A DNA stretch of 64,000 bases. Source: Psococerastis gibbosa (taxonomy: Eukaryota; Arthropoda; Insecta; Psocodea; Psocidae). The stretch spans positions 45,009,469 through 45,073,468 of the forward strand of contig OZ020485.1 in assembly GCA_963971405.1 (NCBI GenBank). Direction: 5' to 3'. Shown piece after piece: positions 34,322 through 49,300 of this stretch. Every line of letters starts with the position of its first letter. Position 1 is the first letter of the stretch. A model generated the notes under the pieces. That model was not told the origin of the DNA, did no database searches, and was given only the letters and a program-made list of their open reading frames with translations. The translations under genes were made by a program, and so were the position numbers.

Positions 34322-37300
34322 TCATTTACGCTCAGCACTCTCAGCGGGCTCATCATCACTTGAGCTAGAGCTAGAAGATGCGTTCTTCGATTTCTGCAAA
34401 TTAAACAGTAAAATACAAGCGGCTGAAATAAAGTTCGTGACAACAAAGGACGAAAGCATAGGATTAGAAATGAAATGATGAGAAGAGAGTTCGGGGTGGA
34501 GGAACTAATGGTGAAGATAGCCAGATTGCAGAATGGATTGGACACGTAAAGTGAATGGATAACAGCAGGTGCGCGAGGAAATGGCTGGAGGAAGACCAAG
34601 GAAAGATATAGAAACCACAATGAGGGCGATCTCGGGGAGGGAGAGTGGGACTGGTACCAAAGGAAGTGTTGCATAATCAGAAGCGATTAGACAGGGTGGA
34701 GGGGGGGGGGGGGGTGCCCACGTATCTAACCCGGCAAATTGGAGCTGAATATTGATGTTAATGAGAAATCAATATTCCATTACATAATTTAGTCTCTCAG
34801 TTCTTCAGTGGCGGTTTACTGTATACAAAATTATAGTGTTTATTTCTGTTATGGTCAGCAACATACACTTTGTACCAAGAAATACGGGCCCAAACCCAAA
34901 AGTAACGAAATCATTAATTGTATTTTTTTTACTATTACCTCACTAACAGAAGATACAGTAAGGACATCATCCAGGGATAGTGGGCATCTATTAAGCACCC
35001 CAGAATAATCTTTGAGGTACAATTTCCAATTAGAATCATCTTGGTTGCGCAATGCACTGCCAGTAAAACCGACCGAGAGAGTAAAGAAGTTCAAGTTTGC
35101 TTCAACATTGATTTCTTCGTCGAAATTAGATTGGGACAGGGACCTGCGACGCTGCGACCTCTGGTGGCACAACATTGCTTTACTATAATTTTTATACGCC
35201 TATTAGGTTAACACAGTATTTGATTACTGATTCATATTATTATAAGAGCCCAAGATCCAACAGTTGGACGTTGGTACTTCTCTTCGGGGTGAGGAAGTCT
35301 GAGATCGTTGAACATGTGTGACAGATCCCTCAATTATGACAGCTTTTGGTTTTTTTGTAGAAGCATTAGTGGGTTCCTCTTACAAAGCTTCGAGTCTATG
35401 CTGTTTACACGTGAATCTCAGTTTTACACATAAGTTTTAAGCTAAAAAAGCTACAGTGAACTACAGTTATGTTCACTTACTTACCCTAGGAGGAATTACG
35501 AAGGGGAAAGGTTTTCCTTTGGCTTCAATCGCTACTTTTAGCCGTTGTAAACAGCTGGCGTTGAAATTTTCTAAACTAACATTATCAATGTAGTTATTTA
35601 GACGAGCCATTGCTTCCTCCGCTTTATTGCTAGCAACTGCAAGAAAAACATTACATTCGTTAAGAAAACTTCCAGTTCTATGGAATTGTCAGGTGCTTGC
35701 GAATCTGCTGCAGTCCGAGCAGTTTGAACGCTGAGCTTCCTATTATTAATCATTGGCTTATTGAAACACAGTGCTTGTCGGTACTTGACTAAGTAAAAAA
35801 ATTAATAAGGATTTAGTTGAGGCGCATCCTAATAAGAAAGTGCAAGCAAAACACTTTGCAGGCAACACAATAATGCTAATAAGGATTAAGTACATATGAC
35901 ACGCTTCTTAAGTACCCCAATTAAGAAAAAAAACATCAATTATTATTAAGTTGGGGTGTGCAATGTGCAATTAAGCCTTAGTGTGCCCCTTACAGTTTTT
36001 TCACTACATCGCATCCCCAAGAACTATCTCCCTTAGGCGCCCATTCCATTGACCGGCTAGGCTATTTCCAAAAACAGTGACGTAGTAGCAGACATTCAAG
36101 ACTTAGGTTGCGTTTCCACCGATCTCGCATTGCAGAATGCAAATGACATTGACGGAAATTAGAATTTTTCTTTTTATAGAAATCTATTAAAATGTTTGTA
36201 CTTAACATATCCCATGACGCCATTTTTTAATTTTAGTTTGTTTGTTTGTTTGTGATTTCACTGTATGATCATTGATAAATTTTAACTATGGCATAGAGGA
36301 AAATAAACATTTCCTTCAATTCAGCAATGCGAGGTCGGTGGAAACCCCGCCAAGTCTTGAATGTCTGCTACCACGTCACAATTATAAGTTAATTTATAAT
36401 AGATAAGTTAAGTATCTACATAATAGTCTCCTTAAAACAAAACAAACAAAAATCTCAAAACACAAAAAGTGAATTGGTGAAGCAAATAGGCTTGTGGAAT
36501 AGCCGCCTAAGGAGGATGTGTTTCGGGGTCCTCCGCTCCTTCATTGCAAAGTCTGGAGCATGCTCTTGCCTCTTGCTTGCTAGATCTCCATTAAATTCTA
36601 TTTTGAGGGGGGAAGGGGGTAAATCCCAAAAAAGTGAGTTAGTTAAAAATATAAAAATTGTTCCTGAGATGACTTTTTTGACCCTACATGCTGAATTTCA
36701 TCAAAATCCATCGAATAGTTTGCCCTAAAATCGACGAACTGAGAGACCGACAGACAGACCTGGGTCCTCAAAACACGTAAATCCTCTTAAATCTCTTCCA
36801 ATAAATGCGATATTTTTGGTAGCTCTGCGATCGATATTTTAGGTGATTTTTAAACACTAGAAAGACTTTTTTTCCCCCTCGAATCATAATGAGTTATTTT
36901 CTTACCAAGTATATCAATGGCACACGAGTAGACGACACCTTGGCCTGACTCCGACACAGTAGAGTCCTTCAGCTTAATAACCAATTTATCAATTAGCTCG
37001 ATGTCGTTAGCAATTCTAGCTTTGGTGAGAATGCGAGCGAACATGAGCCGCGGGGTCTTCGAGAGCTCGTACTTGTCGTAAATCTGGTCAGCGCGGGTCT
37101 GTAGGTCTGGCGTGATGAAGTACAGCGCCCAGAGAACATTCGCCGGGGAACTGGAGCCTAATTGATAATACTTGTCGGCTATTTGTTCAACTAAAAAAGA
37201 AATAGCTTGTGGTTAGTAGTGCACTAAATAAATGATTATTTTGGCGAACATATTGTAATACATGGGCAGCATCAATACCGATAAAAATTAATAATAGGAT

Positions 37301-40300
37301 CAATGAGATAACTCGATTCTACCAAGAATTAAGGTCTCTCCTCTGGGATGACAAGGTACAAGAACTAGGCAAATGATATTTAAAATGTACTTTATACCAA
37401 TTAAGACACAGCTTGGAGACAGTGGCCACGAACAACAGACAAGGCAGTAAAATATAAGCTGCTGAGATGAAGTTGATCAGACAAGAGGAATAGGATTAGA
37501 AATGAAGTGATGCTAAGAGAGTTCGTGGCGGAAGAACAATTGGTGGAGACGATAGCGAGAAGGCTGCAATGGTTCAAACTTCGGACAATATAAACGGTAG
37601 AGATGAAGTTAATCTGAATAGGCCGTCAGAGGACAAGAAGCGATAGGATTAAAAATGAAGTGAAGAGGAGAGAACCATTGGGGGAGACGATGGCGCCTGT
37701 AATGGTTCGGACACGTAAGGGGAATATATGAAACAGGATGAGCGTGAGGAAATGGCTTGAGAAAGAAGTCGAATAGGGAACACGAGGACGGGGAAGAGCA
37801 AGGAAGACGCAAAGAAGCCGGATTGAGAACGACCTCAGGAGGGTGGGACCAGTACCAGGGGAAGTGAAAAGAAAGGGGGCAGAGGAAGTGAAAAGAAAGG
37901 GGGGAGTATCACATCCGGACAACTGGAGTTGATTTTTTTTCTTCCTTTAAAAAAGATTATTCGGATACAAACAATTCAATGAATGTATCCGAATAACCTC
38001 TTCAGTCGCCGATCGCATGATGTGCAGAGACTCGCACAAGTACAAACAAGCTACCACTAAGCCATCGAAGGCCCTTATTATTATTGTTGATGATGATGAT
38101 ATTCCCATTATCAAGGCTTCAGACTGTTAAGAAACCATCTATTAGATTTGTTTCTACATTGCGTATACAGGCCAGCACTACTTACATTTCGGTATTAACT
38201 CCGGATGCTGTTCGACCACGCCTGCAATTGCGCCCCGTGGGAATTTTTCTTCTAATATGCTAACGTCTTCACTTTTGGCCGATTCAATTTCTTTATGCAG
38301 CACATCAATGTACTCAATACCGCGACCTGCCCTCAAATATGCTCCACACAATTTGTTATCGTAGGAAATTAATTTTTTTGCGTCCTGGAAAACAAATAAG
38401 ATAAATCCATTTTTTGAATGTATAGTAATTTGTAATGCAATTAGAATTAAGAAATTGGCCATAGCTTGTGGAAACACAGTGTTTTTTATCATCACTCGAA
38501 ATGCAGCAATCTGCAGTCCACCCAATCTGAAAACATTGTGCATCTAATATATTGTGTTCGTTGGCCTCAATGACCGACTGACCGTGTACAAAGATACATG
38601 TACATCGATTTATGTTGCCTACTTTAAAGACTAGAAGATCGATTATTGCAATAAAACTAATAAAAGTACTTCATAATATATTTCACTCGCACAGTGATTC
38701 ACCAGAGCTTTTAGAAACACTTTATTCAAATACACCAAATAGAAGATCCAGAAACAAAGAGTTTTTTGCATTATTTGTTATGGGTTAGTTGCAAGAGTGA
38801 GCCGAAAGGCCCAAAATTGCTCCATATCGAAAATAAAGACAATTTTCTTTCCTTCTTCTTTCTTATGATATTGTATATGAAGTAGTCCTCTGACTTGACT
38901 TGACTTGACTTTAGCATGAACCAGGGGTGTCCAATATCCACATTCGATATCCTCTTAAGAGTAGTACTTACACGATCTAATAATTTTCCCAGCTCTATTA
39001 ACTTTTCAACGTCTCCCGCTGTGCTTAGTCTATTTGATAAAAATACAAAATGCCTGTCTGTAATTTTATCACCCTTCTTTAGCATCTCCAGCGCAAGGTT
39101 AAATGCATCATTTAGTTGGTTTTTTCTGCAGAAAGCTGAAAAAAATCAAAATGAGCTCCAAGTTAACAAAAACCGAAGTAAAGAAGTGGTGAAAATAATT
39201 TAAAACTTCATACTTATATTACAACGTTATTTTAATTAGTCGATCGTATAACAGGATGATCACTGGTCGTTACATCAATTAATTCTTTAACGAAAGATGA
39301 CACTTGCAAATTTATAAAAACTAAAAATTTCAGTGCAATTGCAATTGATTTCTATAAACTAAAACTAAGGCACTATATACCCGGGTATTGTCATCCGCCA
39401 TGTTGTATCCGATATTTCCTATATGGTAAGTATTGTAAGAAAAGTAAAAAATTGAATAAAATTGAAAAAAACTAATACACGTTTTAGTAATTTTTTATTA
39501 TACACTTCCCTACTTGGTAGCACGTTTTTTAAATAAAAATAAATAAGGTAAACACCCAATGCTTGGCTTATACACAAGACTTATAATGGATACAACATGG
39601 CGGATGACAATACCTGTCTAATATAGAGCCCTACTAAAACTAAACAAATCTATCTAATTTTGTCTGCATACTTCTTTTGTTTGTAAGGTCAAGTGATTTC
39701 CTTTTGTACATCCAATGAAAAATTATAAGTACTGTTCGCCCAGAAAAGTTTGCAAATGCACAACAGATTTTCCCGTAATGCCTTCATCAGATAGAACTAC
39801 TTTGCATGTGCTTGTATACACAAAACTTATGGGGGTTCCATTCCAAATGTAATGCATTAAGATTACAAGTGGACATTGCTTATTTATTAAGCTAAATTTG
39901 TCGAGCTGTTGCACTTTTTACGAATTTACTGCTCCAATGTCAAAATTCAAATTCAAATTTTCTGAATGTTAGTTAATTGTCTTCAACTACTGTAGCACTG
40001 TAGCACCGTGTGTGGAACGATTTTAGGGTCATCATAAAAAAAAATCAAAGCAATATTTGTTGTTATAAATATTATTAGTGCGTTTCTTGAATTAGAGAAA
40101 TTTATAAAATTTTCTTGTTACTATACTGTATTATAAAATGGATCAACTTGAAAGTAGAGTTAGTAGACAGTTAACTTCGACGTTAAGAGCATTCAGATCA
40201 CAGAAAAGTGGTAAGTCTTACCAAAGGAAGCAGGCCTAGTAAGAGGAAGATGGAAGGCCAAAGCAGTGCAACTGGAGCAAAATTTCCGCATAAACCGTTT

Positions 40301-43300
40301 GGTAAGGCAAGCAAATTCACTAGCAGGCCCAAATGATGATCTTAAACCTTTGCGAACTATTTAATGAAGAGGGGTGAAGTTGAAAGTTATATATATCAGT
40401 GACTTATTGTGAGATATGCTTCAATTCTGATATAAGAGAGTCAAGGAGTCCGTTGAGGTATAAAATCAACAAAAATATAAAGGAAAAAAGACGTCAAGAA
40501 TACTACGCGATCTCGACGAATGTGATGAAAGTATAATATGTTAAGCTTGGAACACCCTACGACAAGAAATATTAGAGCTTGATGGTCATTACCAAATGCC
40601 CAAGGAAAGCCTCCGCGTTTTTATCACTAGACGTCTTCACTTCAGGTAAATTAACAATCTGTACTCTGTAGTTACCATATATGAAAAGCAGTTCCGAGAG
40701 AAATAAATTTCAATTTGCTAGTATTAGTATTTTGGTCTGATAGATACAATATTTCAAAAGACTTCTTCATAATATAAAGAAATCAATGTAATCAATTAGT
40801 ACTCGCATTAGAACTCACTGTGAAAATGTTTTTCTTTGTAAAGTTTTACGTAATAAAATAAAAAAACACAACCAGTTTCGGCTCACGCTATCGTCAAGTG
40901 ACTAAGGAGACTATTATGTATACATGCATCAGAAGTGCAGCAGAAACAAAGCAGTCACAATTATTTCAATGCTTTGCAGATTTAAGAAATTTAACAAAAA
41001 ACAACGTCTTGGTCGAGTCGCCACTCACCCGTTCTTGGCATTATAGGTATTTACAACGAATCCGGAACACCAGGTCGGAAGGAAAGCGCATTGTATACCT
41101 TGATGAGACCCTTATTGTTATGATGGACAGAAACTCTTTTCTGTGGCCTGAACACCCTTAAGTTAACTGTGTACTTTCAAGTTCATCCATTTTATAATAC
41201 AATATAGTAAGATGAAAATTATATAAATTTCTCAAAGTCAAGAAACGCACTAATAATCGATGATATGTACAGTTAGCGGTAAGATAAGGCCCTAATCTCG
41301 CTGTATCTTCATAATTTTTTTTTTTCAATAAAGACTTTTTACTATTAATATTAATAATATTTATAACAATAAATATTGCTTTGATTTTGTTAGATGATGA
41401 CACTAAAACCGTTCCACTAACGGTGCTACAGTAGTTGAAGACAATTAACTAACATTCAGAAACTTTTAATTTTGACATTGGAGCAGTAAATTCGTAGAAA
41501 GTGCAACAATCAATCAATCAATATAATATAATCATACTATGTACATTTGAGAGACAAAAAATACTGTGGACAATTTTAGCTAAATAAATAAGCAATGTCC
41601 ACTTGTAACCTTAATGCATTAAATTTGGAATGGAACCCCCATAAATTTTGTGTATACAAACACATGCAAAGTAGTTCTATCTGATTTGAAAATGCAGCAT
41701 AGGAAATTTGCATGGGGAGGCGGGACTTTGGAAGGCATTACGGGAATGTTTATTGTGCATTAGCAAACTTTTCTGGGCGAACAGTACCTAATGTATAAAA
41801 CGTATTTAAGAAGAAATTACCTTCCAGCAGTATGCTCAATTCATAGGGAGGGATAGGAATATTCTTCGCCTCGAGATCCTCTTTAAGAGATTTTGCTTCG
41901 GCTAAATTATCAATTTTCAGTGCATTTCTAAATCCTATTAGAGCAGATGATATGGAAGAACCAATCTTTCCTCGAGAGGTTTCCACCTGGAAAACAACAG
42001 AAGAAGTTAAGAGACAAATGGCCTTCAATGGTATAGTGGATGCTTTCTTACACTTGTGCGAGGCTCTACACACCATGCCACCAGAAACTTGTCGTAACTC
42101 AACACTGATTTTACCTGCAGAGGCGGCTGAAGAGGTTCTTCAGATACATTTATTGAATTGTTTGTATGCGAATAATCTTTTTGAATATCACAGAAAAAAA
42201 AATGAAGTCCAATTACACAGGAAATATCGATTGTAAAGCCATAAATGGGACGTCATAAACCAGAAGAAATGTTCCTCTACACTTTGATGTAGGCTGTGGC
42301 CATCACTAACACCAATTAGCCACATTTTTGAAACTCCTACACCTTGTTATTCTCTGGGTCCGTTATGTTGAGTTCAACAGCTTTAGCCAATCGGTATTGT
42401 ATAGTAGTAAAACTACGCTGAGCTGAGCCGTGCGTCACAGCAGATAAATCAAGTTAGGTTGACTGTAGTAGTAGTAAGGTTGGACACAGTCCCAGGCCAC
42501 GGTGTGGCCCCATAAGACAGTGGACCTCCTGATTATAGTGGATTCCGAACCACATGGGAAACACAATGAAGTTACACGATTAGTACGGAGGTGACCAGGA
42601 CAAGTCCTACCATGTTTCCCTACCGGCACTGTGCACACGACCAAGTTATCTGCATCTTTGAACCTGCTCTGGGCCGCTGGATTCAACTTGGTAAGGCGGC
42701 CGGCTAGGTTGACTGAGGCATACTGATCAAGTATTACGCAATAAACAGTCATCTTAAAAATGATATATAAGAAGCTCACATCGCATACAGTATACCTATA
42801 CCTAATCATTTGTATGTAAAACTAGCACAATGTGCCTCAGCCGATGAACCGTGATTTTTCTGCTGCAACATAATGGCTCCTCAATTTAGTGTAGTTCCCT
42901 TGCTATAGCACCACTTTTCGGCCAATGATCCTAGCGAGCCACAATCAATCTGGTGGCGGGTGGCATAGAGTAAACAATACCATATAATACCACGCAGAGA
43001 GAGGTTTTTCTCCAGGAAAAAAACGTAGTTTTACTGGAGTGATGGCCTTTTAAATACAGTGGGTCTCGTCCTCCTGTGGAATTAAGTTGACCTCGAAACC
43101 TTAAAACCTCGAAAATTTAAATTTAGCATATAAACAAGCACAAATGCATCAGGGCACTCACCTTCTTTGTACGTGTTGCAGTAGGTGGCGGTGTAACTTT
43201 GGCAACTTCTGGTTTAACAAACGGCACAGCAAGCCCCTTCTCTTCTAGAAACTTGGCCAATTTCCTCAAAAACTCATCGCTAGCTTGAATATCTTCCTCC

Positions 43301-46300
43301 TGCATCTGCGTCCAGACGCCGAGCGCCTTCGTGGCGTCGTCAGCGGTTGTGTAGCTAGTGAGAAGACAGTCGAAAATGTGCCGGCGGTCGATGTGCGTCA
43401 TGTCGCGCGTGGCCTCTGCTAACCCTTCCAACGACGCGACATCGCGCTCTTGCTCGTAGTGCTGGCAAATCAGGTTGAAGCGATCTTGACGGTTGCGAAG
43501 ACCTGGCGTCTCTAAAATCAATCAATCAATAAATTAGAGCGCGATACATGAACCAACTACAAGTATTTGCACCGTTATTATGAACATAGGTGCTCAGGCA
43601 AATAGTCAGCAACTAGAGTGCTGACCCTTCCTTTGTTCAGCGGTGCCTTGTCACCGGATTGTAGAGAGAGCAAAGATAATAAAATAGAACAGATGGCGCC
43701 TAACCACAAGATTAGTACGCCTGCTGTGCTTACAAATTATCCTCAATTCCATAATAATAATGATTCATCACTCTTGACAGCTGGGTCCAATGGTAACCCA
43801 TGTACGTACCAGTGTACCTATGGCCTGCTGTCACAATTGTGGGTCATTATTATCCAATCGGAGCGTTAGTTGCAGGTCTTTTAGACTACTAGTGGGTAGG
43901 CTCCTCGAAGTGATAAAACGCGACAAAGCGATTCCAAAGGATGGGTGAGAATAGGACCTCCCGGAGGCTGAAGTTGAAGACCCATCGGCAGACCCAGAAC
44001 AACCCTCGAGGAAAGGATTGAACAACTCGACGGAACAAGAGGAAAAAATATCGCCGAGCTCAAGACGTTAGCGCCCGACCGGGTCGAGTTTAAGAAATAG
44101 GTCTGGGGCGACCCCTTCACGCTGGACTAAGAGGGAAGGGGAAGAAGAAGAATATATTGCAGACATTACATTAAGTGTCATTTATTATGATCATTGCCTC
44201 CCAGGTCAAGTAGACCATAATAGACCGATAGCAGTGAAACGATTGTGTTTCGGCTTGTTTTATTTAAACGCGAAAATCAGAAATGCAATTGGTCCGACAC
44301 CATTCAATTTCTGACATCATTATCAATAATCAACTCCAGTAGCCCGGGTGTGATACGTGAGCCTCCTCCACTCCCTACTGTTTCCCCGCTTCCGATTAAT
44401 CAGTACTTCCAACTCTACTGAGATCGCATTCAATCTGGTTGGTAGTATCTCATCTTTGATCTTCCCCTGCTCCGTGTTTCTTTAATTTTTCCTCACGCAC
44501 CTGCTGCTGTTCTATTCCATTCCATCCATTCCTTTTACGTGTCCAAACCATTGCAGTCCCCTTCTCTATCCTCTCGAACAATGGTTCTTACAACCAGAAC
44601 TCATTTTTCATCACTACAATAGTAATCATATCCCTTCTAGGCCTCTGACAAATTATAAATGCTCAAATTAGATATACCAGGACTTCATATCTACCTAATA
44701 TTTTTCGAGCCTGTCGAATGCGTCCACACTCGACAAAGGAGAAGACAAGATCGTAGAGGCTGTTGATCTCTCCATGGACTTTACTGCTGATGTCGGTCAG
44801 AGTCTGCAGAGAGGCCGCGTCCTCCAGCTCAATCAGCCTCTTTGTCAGCTCGCTCTTCCACGGAGTTGCCTTATACTTCTCCGCCACCTCTTCCAATCTC
44901 TTTAACGCAGTCGGTATATCATCGCTGAAACCAAACCAATTCGTTAAGAGGCGATCGTAGGGGCAAATAAAAGAAATTTTTCTCATCATTTTGATACATG
45001 ATTATGTACCTCTTTCAAAAACAGATTGGCCACAATTATAGAATTTGATTTGTACAAAAACGATTGGTGTGGTAGCCCCGAGGAAGGGGTTGAATTGAAT
45101 TGAATTGAATTGAAAACGACTTTATTGAATAAAAACAAAAGGCGAACAATAAGACTATAAAGTCTTCTTTTCATGCTAACCTTAAAAACAAACATATTGT
45201 ATTAATATATAGATGCTTAAAATTAAATAGAGAAGAAACAAGAGAAGAAGGGGGGGAAGGGGATCCATTGTCGTCACCATTATAAGACCGGGGTTCAAGA
45301 ACTATGGTCAATTGGTGTTAGTAAAGGCCATATACCATATAACGAATTGTAGAGGAGCATTTCCACGAATTTAATTGATATTTTTGACGGCTCTACGATC
45401 GATATGTCCTGTAAAAATTGACTAAGTACAAGAAACGCATAGTGAGGGTACTCAAATCATTTACATCCACGAGTAGTTTTCCCGCAAATCGACAGACAGA
45501 CATTTCATAAAAAACACTTTTTTGGGTTCCTGGGACCTCAAAATGTGTACATGAACTGTAATCTCCAAATCAAACATTTCGGCCATCGCAAAGCTTTCCT
45601 TGTACTGAGGTGTAAATAGGAAAGCATAAAACTACCCAAAACACCAAAAAGCCAGATTACTTTATGGGTGCTGTACTAAATTAAAATGAAAACAAAACAT
45701 ATACAGGGTGTTCCAGACCACCCGGACTTTTATTTCGGTTATTATGAGGAATATGTAAATCAGGTAAAAAATTTGGAGTTCGGGGTCAATTTTGTTTTCA
45801 TGGTAATAAATAGATAGTTTGAACCCGACTTAGTAATCAACTTAAAACCTGCATTTCAAATTATTTCATTATAACCGAAACAGATGAGGTGTCCGGGTGG
45901 TCTGGAACACTTAATCTAAAGAAAACATGAGAAAATACTCACCGGCGCACATGAACTTTGATGAGTGGTCCCAGTATAACATTGTTGACTTCAACATACT
46001 TATTGTTGACAATGATATCAAAAGCCCTCTCTAGATTGGCCACATCGCCTACCTCGGCGAGCTCGTTCAAAAGTTGGAATACTGTCGACTTCAACACGAA
46101 CGGCACTTCTTCAAATTTCCTCTCTGTCGGATTTTCCTCTAAAAATAAAAACAGCAACAATTTTCAATTCGGTGGGCTCACAGGGAATTAAAAGTTTCAC
46201 CTTTCCTGGCTCTCCTCCCACTCACAGTTTACAATGCATCCGAGGAAATGGTAATAATTACAATGTACTATAGGCGCACCATTCAGAATAATAATAATAA

Positions 46301-49300
46301 TATAATAACAGAGTAATAATATAATAACAATTTTTTACAGCATTATATCAGAGCATGTTAGATTAATAGGTGGTAGAGGGACCCCAAAGGATTGACCCGT
46401 GCTGGGGCCCCCTGTTAATTTAAAACATTATTTATTATTTATTTATAAATGCACAGGTTAAAACAACTAGTCAGTCAACTCCACACTACAGTTTCAACGA
46501 AAACTCACCCAATAACCGAATACCGTCAGGAATACGCTTCGCCTTGATGAGAGCTTCCACAAGTCGCAGCAGCTTCAGCGGGTCCAAATGGGCTTCCGAG
46601 TTGGTCGCCTTCATCTTCTGCAGCGCATTAACCGCTTCATCCAACTTCCCAGCAGCTGTGTAGCCCTCGATGTAGATGGCATAGGTACCAGGCCCTGCAT
46701 CACTTCCGAATTCCTGTAAAATAACAATGGCCCAGGAGACCATTAGGGGGAATCTCCTCAAATTTGTTTGTAAACAACATAGGGTGGGAGCTAATAAATT
46801 AATTTCCCGATCCAAGGCCCGTTTATTTGCTAAATCGCTCTTTGAAGACTCTCAGAAATGTATAAACCTTGATGACAGGTCGGCAGTGAGTTGAAAACAA
46901 GATCCGTGTAGATGGAAATGGGCTAACCCTGCAAGAACGCTGAACAAATGAAGACTGCTGATATCGTGCACTCTCACACTTCTTACGTCATGCTGTCAAT
47001 AACTGAATTCATGGAACACTCTTCCTATTCCTAGGCTACTCCGGAAGAAAAAAAAAGGCACAACTCAAAAATTGTGTCATGTTATTTTGTGTCATTTTTC
47101 TTCCGAAGTAGCAATGTGGTTGATCTTTGCTTGTGCTCAATTATGTTCAACTGTTTTATTTTCTCAATTTATTATTATTTGTATTTAAATGGATATATTT
47201 AAACGGATATAATAAGCTTAGATGTACCATTCCGATGAACATGTGTTCAGACAAACCTTTCGGTTTTGAATTTTTAGAATTGTATTTTTCTCCATCGTAT
47301 AATAAAATAATAAAATAAATAAAACGACATCCTTTGCTGTAATTGCGCTATGGAAAATATGATTTGATTTGACATGCAGTGATTCTGACACATCGTTCAA
47401 GGCTATCTGTATGTACTGTATATATTAAATAGGTCCTTTGATAATAGGTATATTACCCATTTAAACGTATGCCACTTGTACTATAAATAAATAAATACAA
47501 AATGTCTTATTGCTCTATTACTAAGCCAACCTAACTATTTAAAGCAGGCCGTTGAGGCAGCGGGTCTGGCGTGCAATAAACATAGAATAAGGTTGTCATT
47601 CCGTGTTTTCACTGGGCAGTGTTTCCTTCTTATAAGCCTTGTGAAACTTATCTTAAAAAGAGACTACGTTCCATGTAAATAAACATACTGCAAGCTTTTC
47701 TTATGTTTATTTTATGCCAGATCCGCTCCCATAACCGCCTGAGGGCTATACAGCTATCCTATACACTCAGCTAGGAAGGTCCAGGACAGCTTGCTATGCA
47801 TACCCTCCGAAGCACGGCCAGAAAACGTAGCAAGTGTGGGACTCCAACCAACAATCTTTCCAGTGAAAATCAGAATCCGCACCATTACTCTACATGTCCG
47901 ACTATAATACCACTACTACTGATACGGATAGCCCAATTCCCCCATACTCAAGTTCTATACCCACCCCAGGCCGTTTGCATTGAGCAAAATATTAATAAAA
48001 GCTACTGTAGTCGTTTAAAAACAGGAATTTACCTGCATAAGTTGCTCAGCTTTATCAAATTCCTGGTTCTTGAGCAATAGGCTCAACAAGGTACGTTTTA
48101 TGGGCCCAGCCGGTGCTCCTGTAGCCTCCGTCTTCAGGATTCTATCTCGCAAAGAAGGCTCGTCATACTCGAACGCTGACTCAGGTATTCTCGTTCTCTG
48201 CGCTTTGGTCGCCTCGAGGTCGGGCGCGGTCAACTTGGTCAGCAGTTCGGAGATCTCATTCGTCAGCCGCTCTCCACTTAGTCTACTTTGAATAGCTTCA
48301 GCGCCTTCTGTTGTTATTGCTAGACCACGCTCAAGTAGGCCCTGAAATTTTAAGTTAATTACGAACTGAGTCCAGTTGGAAGCGTCTGATTGGAGTGTCT
48401 CATAATTGAGAAATTGAAAGCAGCATTGGCATTGAGGTAGAAAACCCAACTATGACAGAGGAGGGATTGGCCCAGCTCTAATATGCGACACGGCGTCGAA
48501 TGGCCTGCCAGCCAAGAACGGGCAGAAGCAGAAGAAGAAGAAAATTGAAAGAGGCCATTTTTTTAACAGGGTTTCTACTTTAGATAGTGTTTTTTCGCTG
48601 ACATTACCTCAAGAATCGGTTTGAGATCTACAGGTTTATCCCTGGAGATCAGCAGCAAGTCAGACAAGTAATTCCCGACGATGTCCTTGCGCTCCAGTGG
48701 GCCCGAGTCCTGTTCCTCACCCTGGAATGTCCTGTCGGCTCCCTCATAAATGTGATGAATAATGCTCACGTAGTGCTTCACACTCCTGCTGCGTAAAAAC
48801 GCTGAGTTCAGGGCTCGACGTAGTAGTATTGGCGAGTAGAAGGCCCGGTACTTGGAAGCTAAAATACAAGATTATGGGTGTAAGCGGCATCTACCCGAAC
48901 TTGGTAAATTTACGTTCACATTAAGTTGTGTCAAAAGTAAGCATGTCTCAACTTTCATTGCCACTTGAAGCCGGTGTGGGTTGACTCTGATGGCATGTAC
49001 CAGTTTATGGTCGATTGACTCATCGCTCCTGTATTCCACTCTGAATTATTAAGTAAATCCGATCCCCTTGAGAATTCCAACTAGACTTCTCCCTATTGAA
49101 ATGCGAAATGCAAGCTCTCTAACCACTCGCAATAATGACTACTAACACAACAGGCAATATAAGTCCAACTAACCCTCTGTTAAATAATAATAGTGATAGT
49201 GTTGTGAAGAATTTTGGAAATCATTGTTATAATTTTTTTTCAACTGCGCATGGCTATTAGCTATCACCCCTCGATTATCACAGTTTAAGAGGAAAATGGC

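Noticed and set aside
34322-34324. Selenocysteine reading of the TGA
   Set aside because: LRPPRC is not a selenoprotein family and no SECIS-like element was evident. Alternative splicing or readthrough is simpler.
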